Part shown: one piece after another, positions 1 to 10,450 of the stretch
How positions within the stretch are numbered: position 1 is the stretch's first letter
How the letters are laid out: every line of letters begins with the position of its first letter
Source: Saccharospirillum sp.
Lineage (GTDB): Bacteria > Pseudomonadota > Gammaproteobacteria > Pseudomonadales > Natronospirillaceae
NCBI GenBank assembly: GCA_018402545.1
Contig: JAGYIL010000003.1
Coordinates: forward strand, 124,001-188,000
Length of the DNA: 64,000 nucleotides
Direction of reading: 5' to 3'
The notes under the pieces: model-generated
Database searches by the model: none
Told to the model about the DNA's origin: nothing
What the model saw: the letters and a program-made list of their open reading frames with translations, nothing else
Translations under genes and position numbers: made by a program

Positions 1-1143
1 ACTGCGCATTGGTTTGCTGTCTTCCGCTGCGGCTTCTGAAGGCTTGGCATTACGCACTGCAGTGGGGCGATCGAGCTTTTTGTAGTCGACGCTGCCATCT
101 GCTTTGCGGGTGTTATCCACCGCCACCTTGGGCTTGGCAGCCATGGCTTCGGCCTGGCCAATGCCAGTCGCTACCACGGTCACACGAATTTCATCACCCA
201 ATTCCGGATCAATAACCGTGCCAACTACCACAGTTGCGTCTTCTGAAGCGAATTCTTCGATGGTATCACCCACCTGAGTGAACTCATCCAGCCCCAGATC
301 GACACCGGCAGAAATGTTGACCAGGATGCCTTTGGCGCCATGCAGATCGACGTCTTCAAGCAGCGGGCTGCGAATCGCCATCTCAGCGGCTCTGACCGCA
401 CGGTCTTCTCCGGAGGCAATGCCACTACCCATCATCGCCATGCCCATCTCAGACATAACAGTCCGGACGTCGGCGAAGTCGAGGTTGATGGTACCTGGAC
501 GAATAATCAGGTCAGCGACCCCCTGAACGGCGTTCAGAAGTACGTTGTTGGCTTCGGAGAAAGCCTCCAACAGCGTCACATTCTTACCCAAAACGGTCAG
601 TAATTTCTCGTTGGGGATGGTGATCAGCGAATCCACATGCTCACGCAGCAGGTCCAGACCTTCGTTGGCGACCTTCATCCGGCGGCGGCCTTCGAACGGG
701 AAAGGCTTGGTCACCACGGCAACCGTCAGAATGCCGAGCTCTTTGGCCACTTCTGCCACGACAGGCGCAGCGCCGGTACCGGTACCGCCACCCATGCCTG
801 CGGTGATGAACACCATGTCAGCACCCTTGAGTACTTCGGCAATGCGCTCACGGTCTTCCAGAGCCGCCTGACGGCCTACTTCCGGGTTCGCACCGGCACC
901 CAGTCCGCGGGTAATGCCATTACCCAGCTGCAGCTGAGTCGTCGCCTCTACCCCACGCAATGCTTGAGCATCGGTGTTTGCGCAAATGAATTCGACGCCA
1001 TTGATGTGCGACTGCAGCATGTGACGCACAGCGTTACCGCCGCCACCACCACAGCCAAACACCTTGATCACCGCAGCTTGCGGCTGTTCGTCGACGAGTG
1101 TGAACATATCGCCGCCGTTTACTTCCGGATCATAATGTTTCAT
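1..1143 (-). CDS. ftsZ: Cell division protein FtsZ (3' end off the window)
   Basis: Tubulin-like GTPase that polymerises into the Z-ring at midcell and recruits the divisome. 381 residues are visible; the C-terminal tail, which binds FtsA and ZipA, lies beyond the left edge. I see the nucleotide-binding loop [10 protein letters not shown] near residue 30 (a Cys in the second position), the tubulin signature GGGTGTG near 119-125, and the T7 synergy loop NLDFADV near 220. The ATG at 1143 is preceded by a strong ribosome site, GGAAGGAG. This start adds about 12 residues relative to the usual gammaproteobacterial start, which would correspond to Met13 (MFTLVDE). Last gene of the dcw cluster seen here; a 165-bp gap from ftsA leaves room for its own promoter. 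Confidence 0.97.
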   Translation of the reverse strand, partial: MKHYDPEVNGGDMFTLVDEQPQAAVIKVFGCGGGGGNAVRHMLQSHINGVEFICANTDAQALRGVEATTQLQLGNGITRGLGAGANPEVGRQAALEDRERIAEVLKGADMVFITAGMGGGTGTGAAPVVAEVAKELGILTVAVVTKPFPFEGRRRMKVANEGLDLLREHVDSLITIPNEKLLTVLGKNVTLLEAFSEANNVLLNAVQGVADLIIRPGTINLDFADVRTVMSEMGMAMMGSGIASGEDRAVRAAEMAIRSPLLEDVDLHGAKGILVNISAGVDLGLDEFTQVGDTIEEFASEDATVVVGTVIDPELGDEIRVTVVATGIGQAEAMAAKPKVAVDNTRKADGSVDYKKLDRPTAVRNAKPSEAAAEDSKPMRS

Positions 1144-1186
1144 TTTCCTGCTCCTTCCATTGTTTTAAGAATGGATGTTGTTGTTT

Positions 1187-1202
1187 CAGACCCGAAGGTC
1201 TG
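1187..1202 (-). other. cUUCGg tetraloop hairpin in the ftsA-ftsZ gap
   Basis: Read on the minus strand the sequence is CAGACC-TTCG-GGTCTG, a perfect 6-bp stem closed by the very stable C(UUCG)G tetraloop, about 45 nt before the ftsZ start. No T-run follows, so it does not look like an intrinsic terminator. It could stabilise or delimit the ftsZ mRNA; that role is inference. Confidence 0.6.
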
Positions 1203-1308
1203 TGCCCTGAATGTGTGAGGGTCGTCCTGTCTTGGCTGCCCCTTACTGCTTGAATGTGGCAACCGTCCTTGTTCCGATCCGGCGTACCGGGTCGGTCTTG
1301 CAAAATGG

Positions 1309-2559
1309 TTAAAAATTGTTGGCCATCCAGCTGCGAAACCGGGTCCAGGCGCTCTCTTTTGGAACCTGTGCCTGTTTGCGTACCCGGGTGGCGGGTTGCT
1401 TGCCGCCCTGAAGCTGCTTCAGCCCGTACTGCAACAAGCCAACGCCGGTGGCGTGAATCGGGTTGGAGACCACATCCGACAAGCCTGACACGTTCTGCGG
1501 ATAGGCCAGCCGAACCGGCACATGAAACACCTCTTCGGCCAGCTCCACGGCGCCTTCCATCTTGGCGGTGCCACCGGTCAGCACGACACCGGCCGGAATC
1601 ATGTCTTCAAAGCCGCTGCGGCGCAGTTCCGACTTGATCAGATTGAACAATTCCTCGTAGCGTGGCTCGACCACTTCGGCCAGAGCCTGGCGGGTCAGTT
1701 CGCGGGCACTGCGGTCACCCACGCTCGGCACCTTGATGGTTTCATGCGCGCCGGCCAGTTGAGACAGCGCGCAGGCATATTTGATCTTGATCTCTTCGGC
1801 ATGCTGGGTCGGCGTAGCAAAGGCCATGGCGATGTCGTTGGTCACCTGGTCACCGGCAATCGGGATCACCGCTGTGTGGCGAATCGCGCCTTCGGTGAAA
1901 ATCGCCATATCGGTAGTACCGCCGCCGATGTCGACCAGACAGACACCCAGTTCCCGTTCATCGTCGGTCAGTACAGCCTGGGCGGAAGCCAGTTGCTCCA
2001 GGATGATCTGGTCGACCTCCAGTCCGCAGCGACGCACGCATTTGTCGATGTTCTGCACGGCATTCTGAGCACCGGTCACCAGATGCACCTTGGCCTCCAG
2101 GCGCACGCCACACATGCCCAGCGGCTCTTTGATGCCTTCCTGGGAATCGATGATGTATTCCTGCGGCAGGATGTGCAGAATCCGCTGGTCGGCCGGGATA
2201 GCGACGGCCTGGGCAGCATCGATCACGCGCTCAAGGTCGGCCTCGATCACCTCTTTTTCCTTGATCGCGACAATGCCGTGGCTGTTCAGACTGCTGATGT
2301 GACTGCCTGCGATGCCAACATACACAGAATGAATGTCGCAGCCAGACATCAGTTCAGCTTCCTCAACCGCGCGCTGAATGCTCTGAACGGTGGATTCAAT
2401 GTTCACCACCACCCCTTTTTTCAAACCGCGCGACGGGTGCGACCCCAGGCCAACAATCTCAATGCCGCCTTCGGCTGTCACCGTACCCACGATGGCGACG
2501 ACCTTGGATGTACCGATATCCAGACCGACGATCAATTTTCCCTGAAACGGCGATGTCAT
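1309..2559 (-). CDS. ftsA: Cell division protein FtsA
   Basis: Actin-fold ATPase that anchors FtsZ filaments to the inner membrane and signals to the later divisome. 416 residues, the normal length. Visible motifs are the phosphate-1 loop GLDIGTSKVVAIVG near the N-terminus, phosphate-2 LVDIGGGTTDMAIF in the middle, and the adenosine motif GVVLTGGTAKMEG. The C-terminus ends in a Trp/Arg/Phe-rich amphipathic helix (SAWTRFRSWMANNF), the membrane-targeting sequence of the family. The ATG at 2559 follows a GAGGTGAGAG ribosome site and lies 8 bp after the ftsQ stop. Confidence 0.97.
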   Translation of the reverse strand: MTSPFQGKLIVGLDIGTSKVVAIVGTVTAEGGIEIVGLGSHPSRGLKKGVVVNIESTVQSIQRAVEEAELMSGCDIHSVYVGIAGSHISSLNSHGIVAIKEKEVIEADLERVIDAAQAVAIPADQRILHILPQEYIIDSQEGIKEPLGMCGVRLEAKVHLVTGAQNAVQNIDKCVRRCGLEVDQIILEQLASAQAVLTDDERELGVCLVDIGGGTTDMAIFTEGAIRHTAVIPIAGDQVTNDIAMAFATPTQHAEEIKIKYACALSQLAGAHETIKVPSVGDRSARELTRQALAEVVEPRYEELFNLIKSELRRSGFEDMIPAGVVLTGGTAKMEGAVELAEEVFHVPVRLAYPQNVSGLSDVVSNPIHATGVGLLQYGLKQLQGGKQPATRVRKQAQVPKESAWTRFRSWMANNF

Positions 2560-2567
2560 CTCTCACC

Positions 2568-3356
2568 TCATACCGATGGTTCAGAAGATGCCCGGTGTCC
2601 GACGGCAAGGCCGTTCGGATACCGCGCATCGATGTATTCAATAGTGCCGGGTGCCACGCCCTCTGCATTCAGCAGCACAACTACCCGACGTGTTCTTGCC
2701 AGCATGTCCTTGGACCCGAGCGCCACTTCTATGCCACTGTCCAGCGTAAGCGTCCACGCACCACGACGGTGCATTTGGACGCCATTGAGCCGTTGCCCTG
2801 CACCGGAAAAGACCCGGCTAAACTGCAGGTATTGCTCCATCACGCGTTTGGCCTGTGCATCCGGACCGCTCAGTTCAGCCAGAACCAGTTCCGCAACCGG
2901 CCGGCTTAGGGGCTCACCGTCGCTGTTTAATACCTGGTCGCCGTTCCAGCGGGCGACCGGCTCGTGCTCGGTTACGGCCAGTTGCAACCGGTCGGGCCAG
3001 GCTTTGGTGACACTCACCTCGGCTATCCAGGGCAACTGTTCCAGTCGCTGCTGCACCTCACCCGGCGCAATGGTCAGTAAGCTGCGCCCGCGAAAGGCCT
3101 CCATGGCCGCATCCAGCCTGGTGCGATCTTCGTAAACCAGCAGTTCATCCACCTCCCAGGTGGTGACCGCCATGGGGCGCCAGTCCAGCGATACGTCCTG
3201 CTCGGCTACCCATCGACCGCCTACAACCAATACCGCGACCGCCAAACCACCCGCCAATGCCTGTGCTGACAGGCGCAGCGCCCGCCGCCAGTTGCGCGGC
3301 GGTTTGCTGGGCTTGCGCGGTACAGCGCCCTGGCCCCGTCGCTTGTGCTCGGTCAC
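2568..3356 (-). CDS. ftsQ: Cell division protein FtsQ
   Basis: Bitopic inner-membrane divisome protein that links early components to the FtsL-FtsB / FtsW-FtsI complex. 262 residues: a basic cytoplasmic N-terminus ([10 protein letters not shown]...), one membrane segment around residues 29-47, then a periplasmic POTRA domain and an FtsQ/DivIB beta domain. The start is GTG at 3356, embedded in GTGA so that it overlaps the ddlB stop by 4 bp. FtsQ sequences diverge quickly; the position between ddlB and ftsA supports the call as much as the sequence does. Confidence 0.93.
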   Translation of the reverse strand: MTEHKRRGQGAVPRKPSKPPRNWRRALRLSAQALAGGLAVAVLVVGGRWVAEQDVSLDWRPMAVTTWEVDELLVYEDRTRLDAAMEAFRGRSLLTIAPGEVQQRLEQLPWIAEVSVTKAWPDRLQLAVTEHEPVARWNGDQVLNSDGEPLSRPVAELVLAELSGPDAQAKRVMEQYLQFSRVFSGAGQRLNGVQMHRRGAWTLTLDSGIEVALGSKDMLARTRRVVVLLNAEGVAPGTIEYIDARYPNGLAVGHRASSEPSV

Positions 3357-4309
3357 GCCCGCTGCTCCGGCACTGTCGACAGAATACGGTGCATCAGTTC
3401 TGGCAATGGCCAGCCATGCGCCACCGAGGCTTTGGGCACCAGGCTGTGATCGGTCATGCCCGGTATGGTGTTCACTTCCAGTACAAAGGGCTGCCCGGCA
3501 CTGTCCATCATCAGGTCAACCCGCCCCCAGCCCTGGCAGCCCAGTGCCTGGAAGGCTTTAATCGACAGGGCTTTCACTTCGGCCTCCATCTCGCCTGATA
3601 AACCTGATGGCAGGGCATAGTGGGTATCGTTTGCAATGTATTTGGCGTTGTAATCGTAAAACCCTGAGGCTGGCTGCAAGCCGATCACCGGTAATGCCTG
3701 ATCTCCGATAACAGCGACGGTGTATTCCTTGCCCACCACGAACTGCTCGATCATGACCTCGGTGTCGAACTGGAAAGCCACTGCACAGGCGTCACTCAGA
3801 CCGGAAGCGTCTTCGACCCGGCTCATACCAATACTTGAACCTTCATGCACCGGCTTGACCATGACCGGGTATTCCAGCTGGCTGGCCAGGGCCGTACATT
3901 CTTCTGCCGAGCGCACTACCGCAAAAGGCGGTGTCGCAATCTGGCTGGCACCGAACACCCATTTACTGCGCAATTTGTCCATCGCCAGAGCCGACGCCAG
4001 AACACCACTGCCCACATAGGGAATACCCAGCCATTCGAGCAGGCCCTGCAGCGTGCCGTCTTCGCCACCCCGGCCATGCAACACCGGGAACACCAGATCA
4101 AGCTCGGTGGTTTGCAGCCAGTTGATCAGCGCCGGCCGGCCAGTTACGTCATGCTCGGCTACCTGATACCCCGCCTCGCGCAGAGCTCGGATAACGGTAC
4201 GGCCACTGCCCAGCGCAACCTCGCGTTCAGCAGATTGCCCGCCGTACACCACGCCCACACGCGGGAACCGCGCCAGGGTTTCTGTATTGATGAGTGCAGC
4301 ACCGGTCAT
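3353..4309 (-). CDS. ddlB: D-alanine--D-alanine ligase
   Basis: Cytoplasmic ATP-grasp ligase that joins two D-alanines to give the dipeptide MurF adds to the peptidoglycan precursor. 318 residues, typical of DdlB. Visible features are the N-terminal [17 protein letters not shown] segment, [12 protein letters not shown], the ATP-grasp core with [16 protein letters not shown], and the metal- and substrate-binding C-terminal motif [13 protein letters not shown]. The ATG at 4309 overlaps the murC stop by 4 bp (ATGA), so translation is probably coupled. The location inside the dcw cluster distinguishes it from a DdlA paralogue. Confidence 0.97.
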   Translation of the reverse strand: MTGAALINTETLARFPRVGVVYGGQSAEREVALGSGRTVIRALREAGYQVAEHDVTGRPALINWLQTTELDLVFPVLHGRGGEDGTLQGLLEWLGIPYVGSGVLASALAMDKLRSKWVFGASQIATPPFAVVRSAEECTALASQLEYPVMVKPVHEGSSIGMSRVEDASGLSDACAVAFQFDTEVMIEQFVVGKEYTVAVIGDQALPVIGLQPASGFYDYNAKYIANDTHYALPSGLSGEMEAEVKALSIKAFQALGCQGWGRVDLMMDSAGQPFVLEVNTIPGMTDHSLVPKASVAHGWPLPELMHRILSTVPEQRA

Positions 4310-5751
4310 GATTTAAACCCCAGTTTGGCCGTTGCAATGTCGGCCGACAGTGCCCCGACATCACCCGCGCCCTGCGTTAACAGAATGTCACCGGCCCGCA
4401 GCACATCGGGCAGTACATCCAGCACCTTGTCTTTGTGTTCGATAAAAATCGGGTCTACCCGGCCACGCAGCCGGATACTGCGACTCAGGCTGCGGCCATC
4501 GGCGCCGGCGATGGTCTCTTCCCCGGCCGGGTACACATCCAGCAACAACAGCACATCGACTTTGGACAGCACATCGACGAAGTCTTCATACAGATCCCGG
4601 GTACGGCTGAACCGGTGTGGCTGAAACATCACCACCAGGCGACGGTCTGGCCAGCCCTGACGAATGGCATCGAAGGTCACTTCCAGCTCGCGCGGGTGGT
4701 GACCATAATCGTCGACCAGCATCACCTCACCACCGGGAACCGGGTATTCGCCCTGCAACTGGAACCGGCGACCCACACCTTCGAAACCGTTCAGCCCCTG
4801 GCAGATGGCGTCGTCCGTCATGCCTTCATCGGTCGCAACAGCAATGACCGCCAGGGCATTCAGCACGTTATGCATACCCGGCATGTGCAGCACGATGTCG
4901 AGCGGCTCGTGTCCACTTGGCCGATGCACCCGAAACTCGGTCCGGCCGCTGATCTGGCGTACATCGACCGCGCGGTAGTCGGCATCCGGGGCCAGCCCAT
5001 AGGTCACAAACTGGCGCGACAGGCGCGGCAGTATGGATTGAATGTGCTCATCATCGGCGCACAGCACCGCCAGCCCATAAAACGGCAGGTTGTGCAAAAA
5101 CTGGATGTAGGTGTCTTTGAGCTTTTCAAAATCACCCTCGTACGTATCCATATGATCGGCATCGATATTGGTGACGATCGCCGTCATCGGCTGCAGGTGC
5201 AGAAAGGAAGCGTCGCTCTCATCCGCTTCGGCCACCAGATAGCGGCTGGTACCCAGACGGGCATTACTGCCGGCACTGTTCAGCTTGCCGCCAATCACAA
5301 ACGTCGGGTCAAAACCACCCTGCGCCATCACCGAGGCCATCAGCGAAGTGGTGGTGGTTTTGCCATGCGCACCGGCAATGGCAATGCCGTGCCGGTAGCG
5401 CATCAGTTCAGCCAGCATTTCGGCGCGGCGAACCACGGGAATGCGACGATCCAGTGCCCACTTCACTTCCGGGTTCAACGGGTTTATGGCACTCGACACC
5501 ACCACGACATCAGCGCCAATCACGTTATTCTCGTCGTGACCGATGAACACCGTGACACCCATGGCGGCCAGCCGCTCGGTGGTCACGCTGTCTTTCAGAT
5601 CGGAACCACTGATGTTGTAGCCCTGGTTGTGCAGCACTTCAGCGATTCCGCACATGCCAACACCGCCGATGCCAATAAAATGGATGCGGCGAATGCGGCG
5701 CATTTCAGGAATCGGAAACTCTTGTCCGTTGTTTAAATCCAGGCGCGTCAT
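4306..5751 (-). CDS. murC: UDP-N-acetylmuramate--L-alanine ligase
   Basis: Adds L-alanine to UDP-MurNAc, the first amino-acid step of the peptidoglycan stem. 481 residues, normal for MurC. The N-terminal Rossmann-like domain carries [15 protein letters not shown] near residue 24; the central ATPase domain has the P-loop [10 protein letters not shown] near 127; the C-terminal domain includes DDYGHHPRE and [12 protein letters not shown], both typical of MurC. Start and stop overlap murG and ddlB by 4 bp each. Confidence 0.98.
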   Translation of the reverse strand: MTRLDLNNGQEFPIPEMRRIRRIHFIGIGGVGMCGIAEVLHNQGYNISGSDLKDSVTTERLAAMGVTVFIGHDENNVIGADVVVVSSAINPLNPEVKWALDRRIPVVRRAEMLAELMRYRHGIAIAGAHGKTTTTSLMASVMAQGGFDPTFVIGGKLNSAGSNARLGTSRYLVAEADESDASFLHLQPMTAIVTNIDADHMDTYEGDFEKLKDTYIQFLHNLPFYGLAVLCADDEHIQSILPRLSRQFVTYGLAPDADYRAVDVRQISGRTEFRVHRPSGHEPLDIVLHMPGMHNVLNALAVIAVATDEGMTDDAICQGLNGFEGVGRRFQLQGEYPVPGGEVMLVDDYGHHPRELEVTFDAIRQGWPDRRLVVMFQPHRFSRTRDLYEDFVDVLSKVDVLLLLDVYPAGEETIAGADGRSLSRSIRLRGRVDPIFIEHKDKVLDVLPDVLRAGDILLTQGAGDVGALSADIATAKLGFKS

Positions 5752-6827
5752 GCCGCGTCCTCCACTGCCAATTCGTTAATCACCGAGACCACACGCTGGG
5801 CGGAGTCCCGTATTCCACAGCGCCAACTGTTCGTGGCCCGGGTTTTCAATTCAGTTCGGTGGCTGTGCCAATAGGTCAGGCGTTCAGCCAGCCAGGTGTC
5901 GGTAAAGTCAGCCTGATCAATCAATTCGGCCGCCTGTTCATTCACCAGCCATTCAGCGTTGCGATACTGTTGCTGATCGCGATGCCAGGGATACGGCACC
6001 AGAATGCTGTAAGCACCTACCGCGGCGAGTTCCGATACCGTCGATGCGCCGCTGCGGCACACCACCACATCGGCCCAGGCATAGGCTTTGGCCATATCGT
6101 CGATAAACTCAACCACGCTGCCTTCTACGCCAGCGGCCTGATAAGCCGCCAGCGTTGTTTCAACTTTGTCACGACCCGCCTGATGCCAGAGCTCGGGGCG
6201 AGCTGACCGGTTAAGCGTGCCGACTGCACGGGGCACGACCTGGTTCAACGCCTGAGCACCCTGACTGCCGCCCATCACCAGCACCCGCAACCGCCGGTGA
6301 CCACCAAGTCCACGTTGTACCGGTTCGCCCAACCCAAGCAGCGCCTTGCGCACCGGGTTGCCGACCACTTCCACCTCACCGGCAAAGGTGCCGGGGAAAG
6401 CCTGCAGTACCCGGGTCGCTCGCCCGGCAAGGCGAGCGTTGGTCAGGCCCGGAATGCCATTTTGTTCATGCAACACCAGCGGTACCCGGCGCAACAACGC
6501 CGCAATACCACCGGGTGCAGAGGCGTAACCGCCAAAACCAACCACCACGCTCGGGCGCAACTGCGTCAACACCGACCAGGCTTGCGCCAGGGCGCGAATC
6601 AGATTCAAGGGCGCCAGCAATTTTCGCATCAGCCCACCGCCCTGCCAGGCAGAAACCGACAAGGCGTGAAGGTCATACCCGGCTTTGGGCACCAGCGTCA
6701 TTTCCATGCCGCGACGCGCACCCAGCCAGCTCACGGCATAGCCGGCTTCCTGTAGCGCTTCAGCCACGGCCATCGCCGGGAAAATGTGACCGCCGGTTCC
6801 GCCAGCCATAATCAGCACCCGCTTCAT
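5748..6827 (-). CDS. murG: Lipid II-forming GlcNAc transferase MurG
   Basis: Peripheral inner-membrane GT-B glycosyltransferase that moves GlcNAc from UDP-GlcNAc onto lipid I to give lipid II. 359 residues. Motifs seen are [15 protein letters not shown] at the N-terminus (the glycine-rich loop near lipid I), [21 protein letters not shown] at the domain junction, and [15 protein letters not shown] in the UDP-GlcNAc site. The ATG at 6827 overlaps the ftsW stop by 4 bp. Confidence 0.98.
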   Translation of the reverse strand: MKRVLIMAGGTGGHIFPAMAVAEALQEAGYAVSWLGARRGMEMTLVPKAGYDLHALSVSAWQGGGLMRKLLAPLNLIRALAQAWSVLTQLRPSVVVGFGGYASAPGGIAALLRRVPLVLHEQNGIPGLTNARLAGRATRVLQAFPGTFAGEVEVVGNPVRKALLGLGEPVQRGLGGHRRLRVLVMGGSQGAQALNQVVPRAVGTLNRSARPELWHQAGRDKVETTLAAYQAAGVEGSVVEFIDDMAKAYAWADVVVCRSGASTVSELAAVGAYSILVPYPWHRDQQQYRNAEWLVNEQAAELIDQADFTDTWLAERLTYWHSHRTELKTRATNSWRCGIRDSAQRVVSVINELAVEDAA

Positions 6828-8011
6828 TTGGCCCCCTTCGCGCTCATGCGCAAGGTTTCGCCATAAACGCGGTTAACCAGTGCCACCAGCGCCATACACA
6901 CCAGCAAGCTGGTCCCGCCTGCGCTTACAAATGGCAAGGTGAGGCCCTTGGTAGGCAGCAAGCCGGTATTCACACCGACGTTGATAAAAATCTGAATCGA
7001 AAACAGCATGGCGATGCCATAGCTGACAAAAGCACCGAACAGATACCCTTTCTGCTCTGCCAGACGGCCTATGGCGAACATCCGGTAAATCAGCGCCGTA
7101 AAGAGTCCCAGCACAACCATCACGCCGACCAGACCCAGCTCTTCACCGATAATGGCCAGAATAAAGTCGTTGTGGGCCTCCGGCAGATAGAACAGCTTCT
7201 GCATGGAATTGCCCAGGCCAACGCCAAACCATTCACCCCGCCCAAAAGCGATCAGGGACTGGGTAAGCTGGTAACCGCTGCCATAGACGTTCTCTTCTGA
7301 CCAGGGGTCCATGAACGACAACAACCGCTGTACCCGGTAGCTCTGCGCAAACGCCATCAGCGTTACTGCGCCCGCCGCCGCGAGCACGGCCAGGAAAAAC
7401 TGGCCGGCCTTGACGCCGCCCAGAAACAACATGCCGAGAATGGTACCGATGACCACCACCACGGTGCCGAAATCGGGCTCCAGCAACAGCAACACCACCA
7501 TCACTGACATCACCAGCAAGGGCTTGACGAACCCGGACAGGCGACTGATGACTTCATCCCGGCGCCGCACCAGATAAGAGGCGACATACAGAATCATCGC
7601 GACCTTGCCCAGCTCGGAAGGCTGAAAGCCCACCGGACCGAGATCAATCCAGCGCCAGCTGCCTTTCACTTCCCGGCCGATACCCGGTATCAGCACCAAC
7701 ACCAACAGGACCATCGCCAATACCAGCAGCAGCCAGCTGAAGGATTGCCACAATCGCAACGGCACCGCACTGACCAGATAGGCCAGGCCAAAGCCGAGCA
7801 CCATGTAAATCGCATGGCGCAAAACGAAGTGGTGCGGCACACCGAATGTCTGTTCACTCACATCGATGGATGCCGAGCCGATCATCACCAGGCCAATCAG
7901 CAACAGCGCCATGCTGGTGCCCAGCAAAACCCGGTCGGGCTGCCACAACGGTTGATAGGCAACCGCCAAACGATCAGACAATAACGGCAGGGCATTCGCC
8001 TGAGCAGTCAT
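6824..8011 (-). CDS. ftsW: SEDS peptidoglycan polymerase FtsW
   Basis: Polytopic SEDS-family glycosyltransferase that polymerises lipid II at the septum with its partner FtsI. 395 residues with about ten hydrophobic segments. SEDS-typical stretches include GIGREVKGSWRWIDLG, FQPSELGKVAMILY, the LPEAHNDFILAIIGEELG loop, and the C-terminal PFVSAGGTSLL segment. The N-terminal cytoplasmic part is short. Overlaps both murD and murG by 4 bp, so it belongs to the same transcript. Confidence 0.97.
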   Translation of the reverse strand: MTAQANALPLLSDRLAVAYQPLWQPDRVLLGTSMALLLIGLVMIGSASIDVSEQTFGVPHHFVLRHAIYMVLGFGLAYLVSAVPLRLWQSFSWLLLVLAMVLLVLVLIPGIGREVKGSWRWIDLGPVGFQPSELGKVAMILYVASYLVRRRDEVISRLSGFVKPLLVMSVMVVLLLLEPDFGTVVVVIGTILGMLFLGGVKAGQFFLAVLAAAGAVTLMAFAQSYRVQRLLSFMDPWSEENVYGSGYQLTQSLIAFGRGEWFGVGLGNSMQKLFYLPEAHNDFILAIIGEELGLVGVMVVLGLFTALIYRMFAIGRLAEQKGYLFGAFVSYGIAMLFSIQIFINVGVNTGLLPTKGLTLPFVSAGGTSLLVCMALVALVNRVYGETLRMSAKGAK

Positions 8012-9363
8012 AGGCGCGCCTCCACCCAGGACCGGAACACATCGCCCCGGTGTTGAAAATCATTGAACTGATCAAAACTGGCACAGGCAGGTGACAGCAA
8101 CACAATGTCGCCGGCGAGCGCTTCTGCCTGGGCTCCGGCCAGTGCCTGCTCCAGGGTGTCGACCCGATGAACGGTGCTGGAATGCCCGCCAGCAGACAGC
8201 GCGGCAGCGATCTGCTCCTGGTCCTGACCAAACACCCAGGTCGACTTGCACAACTGCGCCACCGGCTCGCTCAACGAACTGAAGTCGGCCCCCTTGCCCT
8301 GGCCACCCAACAACAGAATCAGGCGTCCGGGATGATCACGACCCAGTCCTTCTACAGCGGCCAGCGTGGCACCCACGTTGGTGCCTTTTGAATCATTCAC
8401 AAACTGCACACCCTTAATGGACCCGACGGGCTCGCACCGGTGTGGCAAGCCTTTAAAGGCCTTCAAGGATGCCAGAGTAGCGTCGCGGTCCAGGCCAATG
8501 GCCTGAGCCAGCGCCATTACCGCCAGGGCATTGCTGCGATTGTGACGACCAGGCAAGGCGACTTCACTTGCCGGAATCCACAGGTCACGGCCGCAGGCCA
8601 GCCAGGCTTCGCCTTCATGCTCCAGTACTCCGAACTGATTCAGGTCGGGCTGGCCCAGACCAAAGGTTGTCTGGGCGACACCGATTGGCAGCAGCGGCGA
8701 GGTGAGCGCGTCATCCCGGTTATACACGGCGTGACGGCAGCCAAAGTAAATGCGTTGCTTGGTTTGCTGGTAGGCGGCAAAGCTCGGGTAACGGTCCTGA
8801 TGGTCTTCGGACACATTCAGAACCGTGGCCACATCGGCACGCAAGGGCCCGACCAGCTCCAGCTGAAAGCTCGACAGCTCCAGAATCGCCAGCTCGACCG
8901 GCTCTTCCAGCAAAGTCAGCGCCGGCTGCCCAAGATTGCCCCCAACCACATAAGAGAGCCCTGCACGGCTGGCGATATCCGCCAGCCAACTGGTGACCGT
9001 CGACTTGGCATTGGACCCGGTGATCAGCACGGTACGGCCCTGGTGCGCCTGGCAAAACAGCTCGATATCGCTGCTCAGACGAACCCCGTTAGCGAGCGCC
9101 GCCTGAACCGCCGGGGTCGACAGCGGCACGCCCGGGCTCATAACCAGTACATCCACCCGGGTCATGACATCGACATCAAAGCCACCCAGCGTCACCTCAA
9201 CGTCCGGAAATTCAGCCCGCAAGGTATCCAGCCCCGGGGGCGACTGCCGGCTGTCGATTACTGAACACAGCTTGCCCTGCGCCACCAGATAACGGACACA
9301 CGACAGCCCCGTAGCCCCAAGGCCCACGACTAAATAATGTGTGTCTGCTGCTATCAGTGCCAT
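8008..9363 (-). CDS. murD: UDP-N-acetylmuramoyl-L-alanine--D-glutamate ligase
   Basis: Adds D-glutamate to UDP-MurNAc-L-Ala. 451 residues. The N-terminal Rossmann-like domain starts YLVVGLGATGLSCVRYL; the ATP-binding P-loop reads GSNAKSTVTSW, with Ala where many Mur ligases have Gly; the C-terminal domain has NDSKGTNVGATLAA and LLLGGQGKGADF. The rest of the ligase core is intact, so I regard the Ala as a tolerated lineage variant. The ATG at 9363 follows the mraY stop by 1 bp. Confidence 0.97.
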   Translation of the reverse strand: MALIAADTHYLVVGLGATGLSCVRYLVAQGKLCSVIDSRQSPPGLDTLRAEFPDVEVTLGGFDVDVMTRVDVLVMSPGVPLSTPAVQAALANGVRLSSDIELFCQAHQGRTVLITGSNAKSTVTSWLADIASRAGLSYVVGGNLGQPALTLLEEPVELAILELSSFQLELVGPLRADVATVLNVSEDHQDRYPSFAAYQQTKQRIYFGCRHAVYNRDDALTSPLLPIGVAQTTFGLGQPDLNQFGVLEHEGEAWLACGRDLWIPASEVALPGRHNRSNALAVMALAQAIGLDRDATLASLKAFKGLPHRCEPVGSIKGVQFVNDSKGTNVGATLAAVEGLGRDHPGRLILLLGGQGKGADFSSLSEPVAQLCKSTWVFGQDQEQIAAALSAGGHSSTVHRVDTLEQALAGAQAEALAGDIVLLSPACASFDQFNDFQHRGDVFRSWVEARL

Positions 9364-9364
9364 A

Positions 9365-10450
9365 TCAGCGAATCTTCAACGTTGCCAAACCGATCAGCAC
9401 CAGAATGACGGTGATGATCCAGAACCGAACAATGACCCGGGGTTCGGGCCAGCCTTTTAATTCATAGTGGTGGTGCAGGGGTGCCATCCGGAAAATCCGC
9501 CGGCCGGTCAGTTTGTAGGACGCAACCTGCAGAATCACCGATACCGTCTCGGCCACAAAAACACCGCCCATGATGAACAGCACCAGCTCCTGCCGAACGA
9601 TCACTGCCATCACACCCAGACAGGCACCGAGCGCCAGCGACCCGACATCCCCCATAAATACCTGGGCCGGGTAAGTGTTGAACCACAAAAAACCGAGACC
9701 GGCGCCGACCAGGGAGCCACAAATGATGATCAGCTCCCCGGCACCCGGCACGTAGGGAATCTGCAGGTATTCCGAATACACCGTGTTGCCGCCAACGTAG
9801 GCCAGCACGCCCAGCGCACCGCCGACCAGTACCGTGGGCAGAATCGCCAGTCCGTCCAGACCATCGGTCAGGTTGACCGCGTTGGAGGTGCCGACAATCA
9901 CGAAATAGGCCAGCACCACAAAAAAGCCGCCCAGCACAATGGCGATGTTCTTGAAAAACGGCACATAGAGGGTGTTCGCCACAATGTAATCACCCGAAGT
10001 CCAGAACAGCGCCAGCGCACCGCCCAGACCAAATACCGACTGCCACAAATACTTCGAGCGAGCCGACAAACCGAGACTGTCACGCTTGACCACCTTGCGA
10101 TAGTCATCAACCCAGCCAATGGCGCCAAAACCGGCGGTCACCAGAATGGTGATCCAGATGTAACGATTACCCAGGTCGGCCCACAACAGGGTCGACACAA
10201 CAATTGACACCAGGATCAGTGCCCCGCCCATGGTTGGGGTGCCAGCCTTGCTCAGATGACTCTGGGGGCCGTCGGTACGAACCGACTGCCCGATCTGGTA
10301 CTGACGCAATGTCCGAATCAGCCAGGGGCCCAGAATCAGCGACACACCGAGCGCCGTCAGCACGCCAAAAATGGCTCTCAGTGTCAGGTACTGCAACACA
10401 CCGAAGCCGGAGTGGAGCTGCATGAGGTACTGTGTCAACCAAACAAACAT
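9365..10450 (-). CDS. mraY: Phospho-MurNAc-pentapeptide transferase MraY
   Basis: Integral membrane enzyme that transfers phospho-MurNAc-pentapeptide to undecaprenyl phosphate to make lipid I. 361 residues with about ten membrane segments. Catalytic-loop motifs are [24 protein letters not shown] and [20 protein letters not shown] chose the ATG at 10450, which shares one base with the murF TGA (TGATG) and follows an AAAGGAAA ribosome site; an in-frame TTG one codon earlier is less likely. Confidence 0.97.
   Translation of the reverse strand: MFVWLTQYLMQLHSGFGVLQYLTLRAIFGVLTALGVSLILGPWLIRTLRQYQIGQSVRTDGPQSHLSKAGTPTMGGALILVSIVVSTLLWADLGNRYIWITILVTAGFGAIGWVDDYRKVVKRDSLGLSARSKYLWQSVFGLGGALALFWTSGDYIVANTLYVPFFKNIAIVLGGFFVVLAYFVIVGTSNAVNLTDGLDGLAILPTVLVGGALGVLAYVGGNTVYSEYLQIPYVPGAGELIIICGSLVGAGLGFLWFNTYPAQVFMGDVGSLALGACLGVMAVIVRQELVLFIMGGVFVAETVSVILQVASYKLTGRRIFRMAPLHHHYELKGWPEPRVIVRFWIITVILVLIGLATLKIR

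Noticed and set aside
1522-3135. Open frame of 537 codons on the plus strand, antisense to ftsA and ftsQ
   Set aside because: It is a by-product of GC-rich third positions; there is no ribosome site or known domain, and the minus-strand genes are certain.
8990-9030. MurD P-loop with Ala for Gly (GSNAKST)
   Set aside because: All other catalytic motifs are intact and I recall the same variant in other gammaproteobacteria, so it is not evidence of inactivation.
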